The notes below the pieces were generated by a model. The model did no database searches. It was not told the origin of the DNA and was given only the letters and a program-made list of their open reading frames with translations. Both the position numbers and the translations under genes were made by a program. This document shows, in pieces, positions 1-5,803 of a stretch of DNA of 43,656 nucleotides. The first letter of the stretch is position 1. Each line of letters opens with the position of its first letter. Source of the DNA: a virus. Location: IMG/VR virus record IMGVR_UViG_3300010388_000195, positions 1 to 43,656 of that record; one strand, given 5' to 3'.

Positions 1-101
1 AGGTGTATGGGTAGACCCGCTTGACCCACCACCCCCCTCCCCCTGGGCGATCCCCCCCGCCGGGGTCAGCTGCCGTCCGCGCCAGTCTGGGCCGTCCAAA
101 C
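1..101. repeat. Left copy of 101-bp terminal direct repeat
   Basis: The first 25 bases are identical to 43556-43580 and the remaining 76 align without gaps to the window end (84 of 101 identical overall). The segment is C-rich (several runs of 5-7 C at 32-58), so the minus strand has G-runs able to form a quadruplex. It marks either the physical terminal redundancy of the phage or the overlap of a circular assembly. This copy is the more credible one because it keeps a normal base composition. Confidence 0.9.
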
Positions 102-175
102 TTTATTATAGAGTTCTAATAGAAATATTATATTCTCTACAGTAAATATTATATTCCACTGAAAGAATATTATAC
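102..175 (-). promoter_or_regulatory. Array of four TATAAT boxes (minus strand), 21-22 bp apart
   Basis: ATTATA occurs at 105, 127, 148 and 169 on the plus strand, which is TATAAT on the minus strand. Three of the four extend to TATAATATT. Spacing is 22, 21 and 21 bp, so all boxes lie on one face of the helix. No TTGACA-like -35 precedes them. They point left, across the terminal repeat, towards the late operon if the genome is joined end to end. Another TATAATATT lies at 1659-1667. They may be phage-specific promoters, activator sites or an unwinding element; function is inferred from position and sequence only. Confidence 0.5.
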
Positions 176-189
176 AGCCACCAGACCGG

Positions 190-300
190 ACTGTGCAGCA
201 AGTGTAGTGGCGCACTCACTACGCAGTGTAATGACTCGTTAACTACGGCAGTGTAATGACGCACCCACTACACACTGTCATAGGTTATTCAATACGGACA
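190..300. repeat. Short direct and inverted repeats in non-coding left end
   Basis: Non-coding stretch. CAGTGTAATGAC occurs twice about 26 bp apart (224-235 and 249-260), and GTAGTG/CACTAC (204-209 and 217-222) forms a dyad. A variant of the same words recurs in 263-277. Nothing coding is visible from 1 to 420. The repeats could be operator or packaging-protein sites; no function can be assigned. Confidence 0.4.
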
Positions 301-372
301 GACCTGGGTGCAACGGGTTTGAGATCATACATGGCGCATGACATCACACCAGTCCGGCTAGTGAGTAGGCAC

Positions 373-396
373 AAAAAACCCCAGTGCGACCTGGGG
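373..396 (-). terminator. Rho-independent terminator after the left-most gene
   Basis: On the minus strand CCCCAG and CTGGGG pair around a 6-base loop and are followed by TTTTTT and then GTGCCTAC. It ends the minus-strand operon whose last gene is 420-830. The stem, the T-run and the trailing GTGCCTA are shared with the terminators at 2177-2202 and 3946-3969. Confidence 0.85.
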
Positions 397-419
397 TAGT
401 GTGTTACTCTGCGGAGTGT

Positions 420-830
420 TTACTTACATGGAGTAGAGTTGTTAGGTGGCCAGACTCCATAGTGCTCGTCACTGTCTTCCTGCTTCTGCTTCTTCACCAG
501 ACGAGAGCCACGGGCAGACTCATGCATTCGTGCAGTGTAGGCACGGCAGACGGCAGCTAGGGCGCGAGCATGGAAGTCTGCGGACTCTTCCGTTTCGCCT
601 CCTGCACGAATCTCGTCTGACTGTGATGCGAGCATGAGAGCACCGGCAGCGAGTGCGTCGGCATCACATTGCTTTAGGTCTGCGTTCAGACTCATTTCAT
701 TAAGCATGAGTGCGACGAATGACATGGCGCGTGACATAGTCTCTACGGCAGTTCGGTCTGGCTTCTGGAACTGGGTTGCGACCTGGTGCAGACGCCGGTG
801 CAGTTCGGATTCGGATGGGATTTCTTTCAT
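420..830 (-). CDS. Hypothetical left-arm protein, 136 aa
   Basis: I do not recognise the family. The protein is helical and Ala-rich in the middle and ends in a charged then Pro/Asn-rich tail (VWPPNNSTPCK). No signal peptide or membrane segment is visible. The ATG follows a CA-repeat leader (CTCCCACACACACACCC) with no Shine-Dalgarno, the pattern used by most genes of this arm, which supports this start. It is the last gene of the minus-strand operon and is followed by a terminator at 373-396. Confidence 0.75.
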   Translation of the reverse strand: MKEIPSESELHRRLHQVATQFQKPDRTAVETMSRAMSFVALMLNEMSLNADLKQCDADALAAGALMLASQSDEIRAGGETEESADFHARALAAVCRAYTARMHESARGSRLVKKQKQEDSDEHYGVWPPNNSTPCK

Positions 831-865
831 GGGTGTGTGTGTGGGAGAGTTTACTTTCCTGGGTG

Positions 866-1285
866 TTAGGAGTTGGATTCAATTTCCATTTCCAACAGTT
901 CGACTGCGTAGTTCAAGTAATGCAGCTCTGCTTCATACTGTGAGGCAAAGGACTTCATCAACAGTTCGAGAATGTTATAATAACCCGCAAGGTAACCCGC
1001 AGTCTGGCAAATGCCGTGCCGGGTTTGAGTCTTCCAGACATTGTCAGTAGAGTTAAAAATCGGATGACGGCTAGTGACATCAGCAGCGTCCGTAGTCATA
1101 GCAATGTCCCAGGAAATCGAAGTCAGCACTTCGCCCACTGGTACACTGTCCCAGTTTTCTGGCAGTGTGTTAGCCGGACCAGTGATAAGGCGCGTTCGGA
1201 TTTCTAGGACAGTCACCAGTGCCTTACGCAGTGCCTGGGTGTGTGCCTGGGTGCTGACAGTTTTCTCTATTAGGTATTTTTTCAT
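866..1285 (-). CDS. Hypothetical left-arm protein, 139 aa
   Basis: Unrecognised, mostly alpha-helical soluble protein. The N-terminal third is basic (MKKYLIEKTV) and the C-terminal 40 residues are acidic and leucine-rich, suggesting a helical hairpin or coiled-coil tail. The start is set by the leader CCCACCCACACACACACACATG. It is separated by 35 bases from the next gene (420-830) and lies just downstream of the 39-residue membrane protein at 1306-1425; the three are probably one transcript. Confidence 0.75.
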   Translation of the reverse strand: MKKYLIEKTVSTQAHTQALRKALVTVLEIRTRLITGPANTLPENWDSVPVGEVLTSISWDIAMTTDAADVTSRHPIFNSTDNVWKTQTRHGICQTAGYLAGYYNILELLMKSFASQYEAELHYLNYAVELLEMEIESNS

Positions 1286-1305
1286 GTGTGTGTGTGGGTG
1301 GGAAG

Positions 1306-1425
1306 TTACTTGGAAAGGAAGTAGACCAGCAGCAGGGGTATGCCGGTGATGATGCCAGAGATCATAAACATGACCAGCGTGCCGAGTATGGCTTGGCCAA
1401 GGGGTGTGTCAGTGTGCTTATTCAT
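1306..1425 (-). CDS. Small membrane protein, 39 aa
   Basis: A 39-residue reading frame with a short polar N-terminus (MNKHTDTPLGQ) followed by an almost continuous hydrophobic stretch rich in Ile, Leu, Gly and Met (about residues 12-37), then Ser-Lys. It is a predicted single-span membrane protein. The leader TGCACCCACTACCTATG resembles that of the gene at 3647, and the frame fits neatly between the 1285 gene and the non-coding origin-like region. It could be an inhibitor of host membrane function or a small holin-like protein; this is guesswork. Confidence 0.6.
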   Translation of the reverse strand: MNKHTDTPLGQAILGTLVMFMISGIITGIPLLLVYFLSK

Positions 1426-1579
1426 AGGTAGTGGGTGCATCAATTAGAGTAGGCGCGACGCCGGGGTGTGCAAGTAAATCGAGTTAGAAGGGGTAAAATG
1501 GTGAATTTCGCGTCTAAACCCCCTAGAAAGGCCGTAGAAGGCAGTTTACTTTGCCTATGTCCTACTATGGATTACCCCC

Positions 1580-1601
1580 TGCAAGGGCTTCCTAGGGCAT
1601 T
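1580..1601. repeat. Left arm of perfect 22-bp inverted repeat
   Basis: Exact reverse complement of 1923-1944 (core GCAAGGGCTTCCTAGGGCA). Flanking bases out to 1542 also match the right side imperfectly, so the whole arm is about 60 bases. The arms are over 320 bases apart and could form a cruciform or be bound by one dimeric protein. Confidence 0.85.
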
Positions 1602-1658
1602 CTAGACCATACTTTTTGCAAAAGTCATAAGTGCCTGTTTACTAGTGACTTACGAAAC

Positions 1659-1667
1659 AATATTATA
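1659..1667 (-). promoter_or_regulatory. TATAATATT promoter-like box inside origin-like region
   Basis: The minus strand reads CCTTTTATAATATTG. It is the same 9-base word found three times in the left-end array (123-174) and again lacks a TTGACA-like -35 at normal spacing. It lies about 230 bases upstream of the 1425-420 gene block and is the best visible promoter candidate for it, since the terminator at 2177-2202 should block read-through from the right. Confidence 0.35.
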
Positions 1668-1737
1668 AAAGGCCTGGCGCAAGCATGGGCCGTGCCAAGT
1701 CAGTGGTTTACTGTTAGAAAGTTTATAATACTTTAAA

Positions 1738-1866
1738 CTGTTAATCCAGGGTAAGGAAGTCATGTTAAGATCGTCTTAACCTGTAATCCTGGGTAATGTT
1801 ATCATGTTAAGGCCGCGTTAACCTGTAATCATTAGTAATGTAGTCATGTTAAAAGCCGTTTTTTAC
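1738..1866. repeat. Three tandem 42-43 bp iterons with dyads
   Basis: Units start at 1738, 1781 and 1823 with CTGTTAATC or CTGTAATC and continue to TCATGTTAA. Each ends in a dyad: GTTAAGA-TCG-TCTTAAC (1764-1780), GTTAA..TTAAC (1806-1822) and an AAAA-GCCG-TTTT type hairpin (1851-1862). The repeats sit at the centre of the nested palindrome. They may bind a replication initiator or repressor. Confidence 0.7.
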
Positions 1867-1922
1867 ATTTATTTAACACTTTCATAAGTCACTGATAATC
1901 AACAGTTTAGTCACACTCAAAA

Positions 1923-1944
1923 AATGCCCTAGGAAGCCCTTGCA
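1923..1944. repeat. Right arm of perfect 22-bp inverted repeat
   Basis: Exact reverse complement of 1580-1601. The similarity continues outward, ending with GGCAAAAGTAAACTG (1968-1982) against CAGTTTACTTTGCC (1542-1555), with one base of length difference. Confidence 0.85.
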
Positions 1945-2176
1945 GCATTTACAAGGGGGTAGGTAAGGGCAAAAGTAAACTGGGCGCAGTGGACCGGCCA
2001 GGCCTATCTAATGCGATTTTCGGGTTTTCTGTCTTATTTACTTCCTGGGGGTAGACTTGGCGCGGAGTCTGTACGGGTTACCCAGGCAGTGGGTAGAGAT
2101 CATAACGGGCCGACGGCAGTGCGGACGGCAGCTAATAGCAGCTTGGCCCAGACGCCGGGGTGTAGGCAGTAGGCAC

Positions 2177-2202
2177 AAAAAAAGGGCCACTAACGGCCCT
2201 TT
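2177..2202 (-). terminator. Rho-independent terminator after the 2248-2913 gene
   Basis: On the minus strand AAAGGGCC pairs with GGCCCTTT around a 6-base loop and runs into TTTTTTT followed by GTGCCTAC. It should stop leftward transcription before it enters the origin-like region. From here down to 1990 I see no gene. Confidence 0.85.
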
Positions 2203-2247
2203 GCAAAGTAGACTAGTACTAGGACTAGCGTGACTATGGCGCACACA

Positions 2248-2913
2248 TTACCAGTTCCGTCTGTAGAATAGTGAGTGAACTAACTGTGTCTTCCTATCCA
2301 CATACTTAATCAGTCCGTAGTCATGGGACAGGTAGTTTCTCCAGTAGAGTGCCAGGTCGAAACAGTGCTCCACACCGGCCTTTTGTAACTCCTTCAGCAG
2401 CGACCACTGGCAGTTCTCTAGGTAGTCCCAAGCGAACTCATGTTCATTGTCATGCTCCGCATGGAAGACTTCACTCCATACCTTGATGATTTTTTCTGGC
2501 GCGTACTGTTCCCAGTACTTGGAAGAGATTGCTTGGCTTGCCCACTGGAGCACGGCAGCTGGGGGAACTGACTGGCCCTTGTACATAGTACCCAGGTCTG
2601 CCTTGTCTGCCAGTACCTTGAACTGCCGGTGCCAGTCCTTCTCTTCTGGAAACTCCTTACCCAGGAAGTCTTCACTGATAATGAACCCGTACTTTTTCCC
2701 GTACTCGATAAAGGCAATGTCTTCAAAGTACTTATCTGGGGTTACGGCAACACACCAGGGGTTTGAGATCATCACTCCGTCCTGTTTGCACTGGCCTGGT
2801 ACTCGTTTGCACAGTGTACCGGCTGGCAGTGTGTACTCTACCCCTTGCGGAGTTACATAGGTTACTACTTTGGTAGTGTAGCGCACTACCTTGGGTTGTT
2901 TGGGTTTGCTCAT
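2248..2913 (-). CDS. Hypothetical left-arm protein, 221 aa
   Basis: Unrecognised soluble protein. The N-terminus MSKPKQPKV is shared in style with the protein at 4484 (MSKPKNEPKV). It continues into a beta-rich segment and a Trp/Tyr-rich helical C-terminal half with several charged pairs. I took the ATG at 2913 rather than the upstream ATG at 2952 because it sits behind the recurrent leader AACCCACACACACATG. A terminator follows at 2177-2202. No catalytic motif is evident. Confidence 0.75.
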   Translation of the reverse strand: MSKPKQPKVVRYTTKVVTYVTPQGVEYTLPAGTLCKRVPGQCKQDGVMISNPWCVAVTPDKYFEDIAFIEYGKKYGFIISEDFLGKEFPEEKDWHRQFKVLADKADLGTMYKGQSVPPAAVLQWASQAISSKYWEQYAPEKIIKVWSEVFHAEHDNEHEFAWDYLENCQWSLLKELQKAGVEHCFDLALYWRNYLSHDYGLIKYVDRKTQLVHSLFYRRNW

Positions 2914-2935
2914 GTGTGTGTGGGTTTGGGGGAAA

Positions 2936-3292
2936 TTAAGACAGTGGCACATTACCGGCTACTTCATCACGGGCCGACTGGAGTGCCTTATCGAAATCCT
3001 TGATGAAGGGCAGGAGTGACAGCACTTCATCATCAGTGCCTTTATATTGTGCGTTAACCTTGTCTTCGTACTTTGCAGCGTACTCGGCATTCTCTAGGAC
3101 AATCTGGGCCAAGTATACCAGGTTCCATGCAATGTTAAGCAAACCCTGCGGGCAGCTAGACTGGTCACGGGTTGCATTCAGAAATGCCAACCGAATGGAG
3201 TGGTCTGCACCTTCTACCTCCAGGTGCCGTGCCAGGTTCTCGGCAATGGTGTCAACTTTGGGTGTGCGTACTTTTGTGCGTTTGATTTTCAT
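2936..3292 (-). CDS. Hypothetical left-arm protein, 118 aa
   Basis: Unrecognised. The first 12 residues are strongly basic (MKIKRTKVRTPK), which suggests nucleic-acid binding, and the remainder is helical with a hydrophobic centre (LLNIAWNLVYLAQIVLENA). No signal peptide is seen. The start lies behind TTCCCACACACACACATG. It is followed after 22 bases by the 2913 gene in the same operon. Confidence 0.75.
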   Translation of the reverse strand: MKIKRTKVRTPKVDTIAENLARHLEVEGADHSIRLAFLNATRDQSSCPQGLLNIAWNLVYLAQIVLENAEYAAKYEDKVNAQYKGTDDEVLSLLPFIKDFDKALQSARDEVAGNVPLS

Positions 3293-3347
3293 GTGTGTGT
3301 GTGGGAAGGAAAGAGATTGTTTGGCGCGTACTGTGTGGGGTCAAGTC

Positions 3348-3647
3348 TTACCCTATGTATGCCACTAGGTACTTTACACCGGCTACAGTGACATAGTCAC
3401 TTGGCCCATAAAACTTAAGGGGAGCGTGAAGTAGTTTCGTTACCTTCGCTTCCTCCACAGTTAGCACTGCGAACCTGGCTTCTGGTTCGTGATTGTCTAT
3501 GTAGGCAGTCACTACTCCATCAGTGGAAACCTTCGCTTCCAGTGAAGCAGCGTCACGCAGGGGGAAGCCCTTGGGCCGGCCCTGTCTCTTGTCGGAATTA
3601 TTAACGGCAGCAGTCAGTGCCTTGATGCGTTCAGTGGGTGTAGTCAT
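3348..3647 (-). CDS. Hypothetical protein with AT-hook-like motif, 99 aa
   Basis: The N-terminal part contains KRQGRPKGFP (about residues 19-28), a GRP core like an AT-hook, which binds the A+T-rich minor groove. The C-terminal two thirds look beta-rich. I chose the ATG at 3647 because its leader GCACCCACTAACATG resembles that of the gene at 1425; an open frame extends further upstream to 3854 but over repeat DNA. Function is unknown, but DNA binding is a reasonable guess. Confidence 0.65.
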   Translation of the reverse strand: MTTPTERIKALTAAVNNSDKRQGRPKGFPLRDAASLEAKVSTDGVVTAYIDNHEPEARFAVLTVEEAKVTKLLHAPLKFYGPSDYVTVAGVKYLVAYIG

Positions 3648-3721
3648 GTTAGTGGGTGCATCAGTGAAGGTAGGTAGGCGCATACCATAGTAAAGGGAAA
3701 TGTTCCAGGCACTGGCCAGGT

Positions 3722-3740
3722 CCGGGCAGGAGATCGGCAC
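3722..3740. repeat. Direct repeat, copy 1 (19 bp)
   Basis: CCGGGCAGGAGATCGGCAC, identical to 3785-3803, 63 bp apart (six helical turns). The pair lies between the 3946-3969 terminator and the gene at 3647 and may be an operator pair. Confidence 0.8.
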
Positions 3741-3784
3741 GGCAGACTGTATGCATAAAACTGATACAGACTCCAGGGCATACA

Positions 3785-3803
3785 CCGGGCAGGAGATCGG
3801 CAC
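3785..3803. repeat. Direct repeat, copy 2 (19 bp)
   Basis: Identical to 3722-3740. Its flanks differ from those of copy 1, so the repeat is limited to the 19-base core. Confidence 0.8.
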
Positions 3804-3888
3804 ATGGCGCATGAGCCTGGAGCCTGGAGGGATTGCACTCGCAGCTCGGCCCACTGGCCCGTGATCGTGCAGTGCAGCTTTATATGTA

Positions 3889-3941
3889 TGTGCGTGCGTG
3901 CGTGCGTGCGTATGTGTGTACCTACCTACCTACCTACCTAG
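3889..3941. repeat. Tetranucleotide microsatellites (TGCG)n and (CTAC)n
   Basis: About five copies of GTGC/TGCG are followed by TATGTGTG and then five copies of CTAC. Such perfect short tandem repeats are unusual in a phage. They lie in the non-coding leader between a terminator and the 3647 gene and may have arisen by slippage. Confidence 0.8.
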
Positions 3942-3945
3942 GCAC

Positions 3946-3969
3946 AAAAAAGGCCGGGGTTACCGGCCT
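3946..3969 (-). terminator. Rho-independent terminator after the 3990-4211 gene
   Basis: On the minus strand AGGCCGG and CCGGCCT pair around 5 bases and run into TTTTTT then GTGCCTAG. Third member of the matching terminator set with 373-396 and 2177-2202. Confidence 0.85.
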
Positions 3970-3989
3970 GTGTACCTTGGCAGTGTGCT

Positions 3990-4211
3990 CTACCCTACCT
4001 CATTATGCTCCAGTAGGATTCCATACCCATGATACAGTCCCAGGAAGTCATAGTCCTTCCTGTACTGTGGAGGGATTTGCTTTAACCAGTAACGGGGTTT
4101 CCCTTCCTTCAGTCCTATGTTACTGGCGCGTACTACCCACATACCTTTGGGTATGGTGAATACCTTCAATTGACCGGCTAGTCCGTAACCCGTTTCTTTT
4201 AAGGTACGCAT
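3990..4211 (-). CDS. Hypothetical left-arm protein, 73 aa
   Basis: Small, Gly- and aromatic-rich protein with alternating hydrophobic residues (AGQLKVFTIPKGMWVVRASNI), which suggests a compact beta fold. No motif is recognised. The start at 4211 is preceded by AGAAGGTTAACCC, one of the few SD-like purine stretches in this arm, provided by the end of the upstream gene 3 bases away; translational coupling is likely. It is the last gene before the 3946-3969 terminator. Confidence 0.7.
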   Translation of the reverse strand: MRTLKETGYGLAGQLKVFTIPKGMWVVRASNIGLKEGKPRYWLKQIPPQYRKDYDFLGLYHGYGILLEHNEVG

Positions 4212-4214
4212 GGG

Positions 4215-4484
4215 TTAACCTTCTGGTAGGTTTTCACTGATATACTTTTTTGCCTTATCAGTCATGGGGTAGTCACCTTCGTGATCGTACTCTTCCTCGT
4301 TAGTTACCTCGTCGTCGCAGTAGTTATTCGACGCAGCTTCTGCTACCAGTTCATCCCATTTTTCAGTGGGTAGAGTCCGGTATGCTTCCTGTGCGTCGTT
4401 TTCCGACATTGCGACTACCTGGTAGGACACATAAATCGTTTCCGAGATCGTGTATACCTTGGGTTCATTTTTGGGTTTGCTCAT
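4215..4484 (-). CDS. DpnD/PcfM-like small acidic protein, copy 1 (89 aa)
   Basis: The stretch YTISETIYVSYQVVAMSEND, then AQEAY, around residues 11-38 has the beta-strand/alanine-rich helix pattern of DpnD/PcfM-like proteins found in phages and plasmids (function unknown). It is clearly related to the product of 5557-5784, which has YVVTETITIEYRIPARSATD then AQESY. The rest is very acidic. The leader is CCCACACACACACACATG. Family assignment is from pattern only. Confidence 0.7.
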   Translation of the reverse strand: MSKPKNEPKVYTISETIYVSYQVVAMSENDAQEAYRTLPTEKWDELVAEAASNNYCDDEVTNEEEYDHEGDYPMTDKAKKYISENLPEG

Positions 4485-4502
4485 GTGTGTGTGTGTGGGA
4501 AA

Positions 4503-4802
4503 TTAGTTTCCGTATGCGGAAGGGATTTGCTTATTACATTCGTCACATAGAAGTGAACTGTCTTCCCAGTTGATGTCTACATAATTCACTTCCCAGGCTT
4601 TGTCTGAATTCGGATTATCGAGTGCGTCTATGGCGCGTGATTCAATATCAGTTTCAGATTCAACCCGGCCCTTTGGCACTAGGCAGTCATAACAAATGCA
4701 GCTCATGTCCTTTGCCACAAAGTACCTAGGGTAACCACCGGGAAAAGCGAACTGCCCATACTTCAACTGTTCAACCAATTCGGATTTAGTCTTGATAAAC
4801 AT
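4503..4802 (-). CDS. Putative zinc-binding phage protein, 99 aa
   Basis: Two cysteine pairs, CICYDC (about residues 35-40) and LCDECNKQIPSAYG near the C-terminus, could bind one zinc ion. The motif set FAFPGGYPRYFV...CxxC...CDEC...PSAYG recurs in small phage accessory proteins of unknown function as I remember them. The leader CCTTAAACACACACTATG is a variant of the CA-repeat leader. It could be a small DNA- or protein-binding host-takeover factor. Confidence 0.7.
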   Translation of the reverse strand: MFIKTKSELVEQLKYGQFAFPGGYPRYFVAKDMSCICYDCLVPKGRVESETDIESRAIDALDNPNSDKAWEVNYVDINWEDSSLLCDECNKQIPSAYGN

Positions 4803-4854
4803 AGTGTGTGTTTAAGGAGAAGTTACTGTGTGATGTGCAGCGCGGAAAGTAAAC

Positions 4855-5127
4855 TCATTTCGCATACTCATCAGTCAGAAGTTTGTACATGAAATGTACT
4901 TCCTCGTCTGGTTCGTCTTCCAGTTCCATTTCATTCGGGGTATGGTAATCAATACTGCATATGGCCTGGTACAGGTTTGAAAACTGACCGGCATAGTGAT
5001 GTGATGCGAAGTAGTGAATGGCAATACGGGCCATGCATTCAGTTTGCCATTCTCTCCAGTCTGACAGACCGGCAGTCTTCTGGCGCAGGAAGGCAGTCAT
5101 GTCTTCCAGTGTGGGATCGAGTGCCAT
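4855..5127 (-). CDS. Hypothetical left-arm protein, 90 aa
   Basis: Unrecognised, with an acidic C-terminus (MELEDEPDEEVHF) and a His/Tyr-rich centre (IAIHYFASHHYAGQF). I took the ATG at 5127 because it lies 4 bases past the stop of the upstream gene; the longer frame to 5178 overlaps that gene. It has no CA leader and probably relies on coupling to the gene at 5132-5539. Confidence 0.65.
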   Translation of the reverse strand: MALDPTLEDMTAFLRQKTAGLSDWREWQTECMARIAIHYFASHHYAGQFSNLYQAICSIDYHTPNEMELEDEPDEEVHFMYKLLTDEYAK

Positions 5128-5131
5128 GTGA

Positions 5132-5539
5132 TTATTCTTTAATCGCTTCAGTGGCAAGCCGGTGCAGCTCGCACTCAAATCCAGACTGCACGCCCAGTGA
5201 CCATTCGTTACAGAGATCGTCTAGAAACTCTTCGATATGTTCTGCCTGTTTAGTGCCAGGCTTCACATCAAGCGCGTGAAGTACATCACCCAGGACTGAC
5301 TGTGGAGTAGGGCCGTCGGCCCATTCACCAGACAAGTCTGGCAACCCGTCGTACAGTCCCAGATCGTACCCTTCATCAATTGCCCGGAGTACTTCCCGTG
5401 CAGCTTTACGCTGGTCACCAGTGTGCCTTCCCCCAAACAAATATTGCTCCTGCCAGTTGGCATGATTCTCGCCCACCTTCATGCCCAGGTCGTAAGCGAA
5501 TCCCAAAGCGCGTACCATTAGTTTATCTAGTTTGCTCAT
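5132..5539 (-). CDS. Hypothetical left-arm protein, 135 aa
   Basis: Unrecognised helical protein. The N-terminus (MSKLDKLMVRALGFAYDLGM) forms an amphipathic helix, followed by a basic segment (GGRHTGDQRKAAREVLRAI) and an acidic C-terminal half. No catalytic motif is visible. The leader is TTTCCACACATACACACATG. It sits between two other CA-leader genes in the same orientation. Confidence 0.72.
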   Translation of the reverse strand: MSKLDKLMVRALGFAYDLGMKVGENHANWQEQYLFGGRHTGDQRKAAREVLRAIDEGYDLGLYDGLPDLSGEWADGPTPQSVLGDVLHALDVKPGTKQAEHIEEFLDDLCNEWSLGVQSGFECELHRLATEAIKE

Positions 5540-5556
5540 GTGTGTATGTGTGGAAA

Positions 5557-5784
5557 TTATTCGGATCGTGCGTCGTACTCTTCGGAAGTTTCGACGATTA
5601 TTTCAGTGGTAGTAGAAGAGGAACAGGTGCAGCCATCAGTAGTGATGAGAACCCGATTGTCTGGATCTTCCATCATGGATTCGTATGACTCCTGTGCGTC
5701 AGTGGCAGACCGGGCTGGGATTCGATATTCGATAGTGATCGTTTCAGTCACTACATAGTCCTTAATGGTATTCTTGTTTTTCAT
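5557..5784 (-). CDS. DpnD/PcfM-like small protein, copy 2 (75 aa)
   Basis: Paralogue of the protein at 4215-4484: both have YxxxETIxxxYxxxA followed by a DAQExY helix at about the same residue position. This copy has a Thr/Ser-rich middle with CTC and an acidic tail. The leader is TTTTCCATACACACATG. I rejected an in-frame start at 5910, because the extension reads back over the neighbouring gene. Role unknown. Confidence 0.7.
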   Translation of the reverse strand: MKNKNTIKDYVVTETITIEYRIPARSATDAQESYESMMEDPDNRVLITTDGCTCSSSTTTEIIVETSEEYDARSE

Positions 5785-5803
5785 GTGTGTATGGAAAATG
5801 TGA

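Larger units (their letters stand above)
1542..1982. other. Candidate replication origin: palindromic region with three 42-bp repeats
   Basis: An 820-base non-coding stretch (1426-2247) contains a nested palindrome centred near 1762-1768. The outer arms are 1542-1555 versus 1968-1982 and a perfect 22-base match 1580-1601 versus 1923-1944. The inner arms are 1644-1657 versus 1880-1893 (13 of 14). Inside lie three direct repeats starting at 1738, 1781 and 1823, each reading roughly CTGTAATC..GGTAATGT..TCATGTTAA. The core is A+T-rich against its flanks. Iterons plus A+T-rich palindrome are typical of replication origins; a regulatory hub is the alternative. Confidence 0.5.
3648..3945. other. 298-bp non-coding gap with direct repeats and microsatellites
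   Basis: No convincing gene lies between the 3647 start and the terminator at 3946. The gap holds the 19-bp direct repeat pair 3722-3740/3785-3803 and the tetranucleotide microsatellites at 3889-3941. A promoter for the 3647-2248 gene block should be here, because transcription from the right is stopped at 3946-3969, but I see no clear -35/-10 pair. Confidence 0.5.

Noticed and set aside
2038-2244. 68-codon frame between the origin-like region and the 2248 gene
   Set aside because: It runs through a terminator hairpin and has an implausible Pro/Arg/Cys composition.
3644-3854. Upstream extension of the 3647 gene
   Set aside because: It reads through the direct repeats and low-complexity leader; the ATG at 3647 has the leader style used elsewhere.
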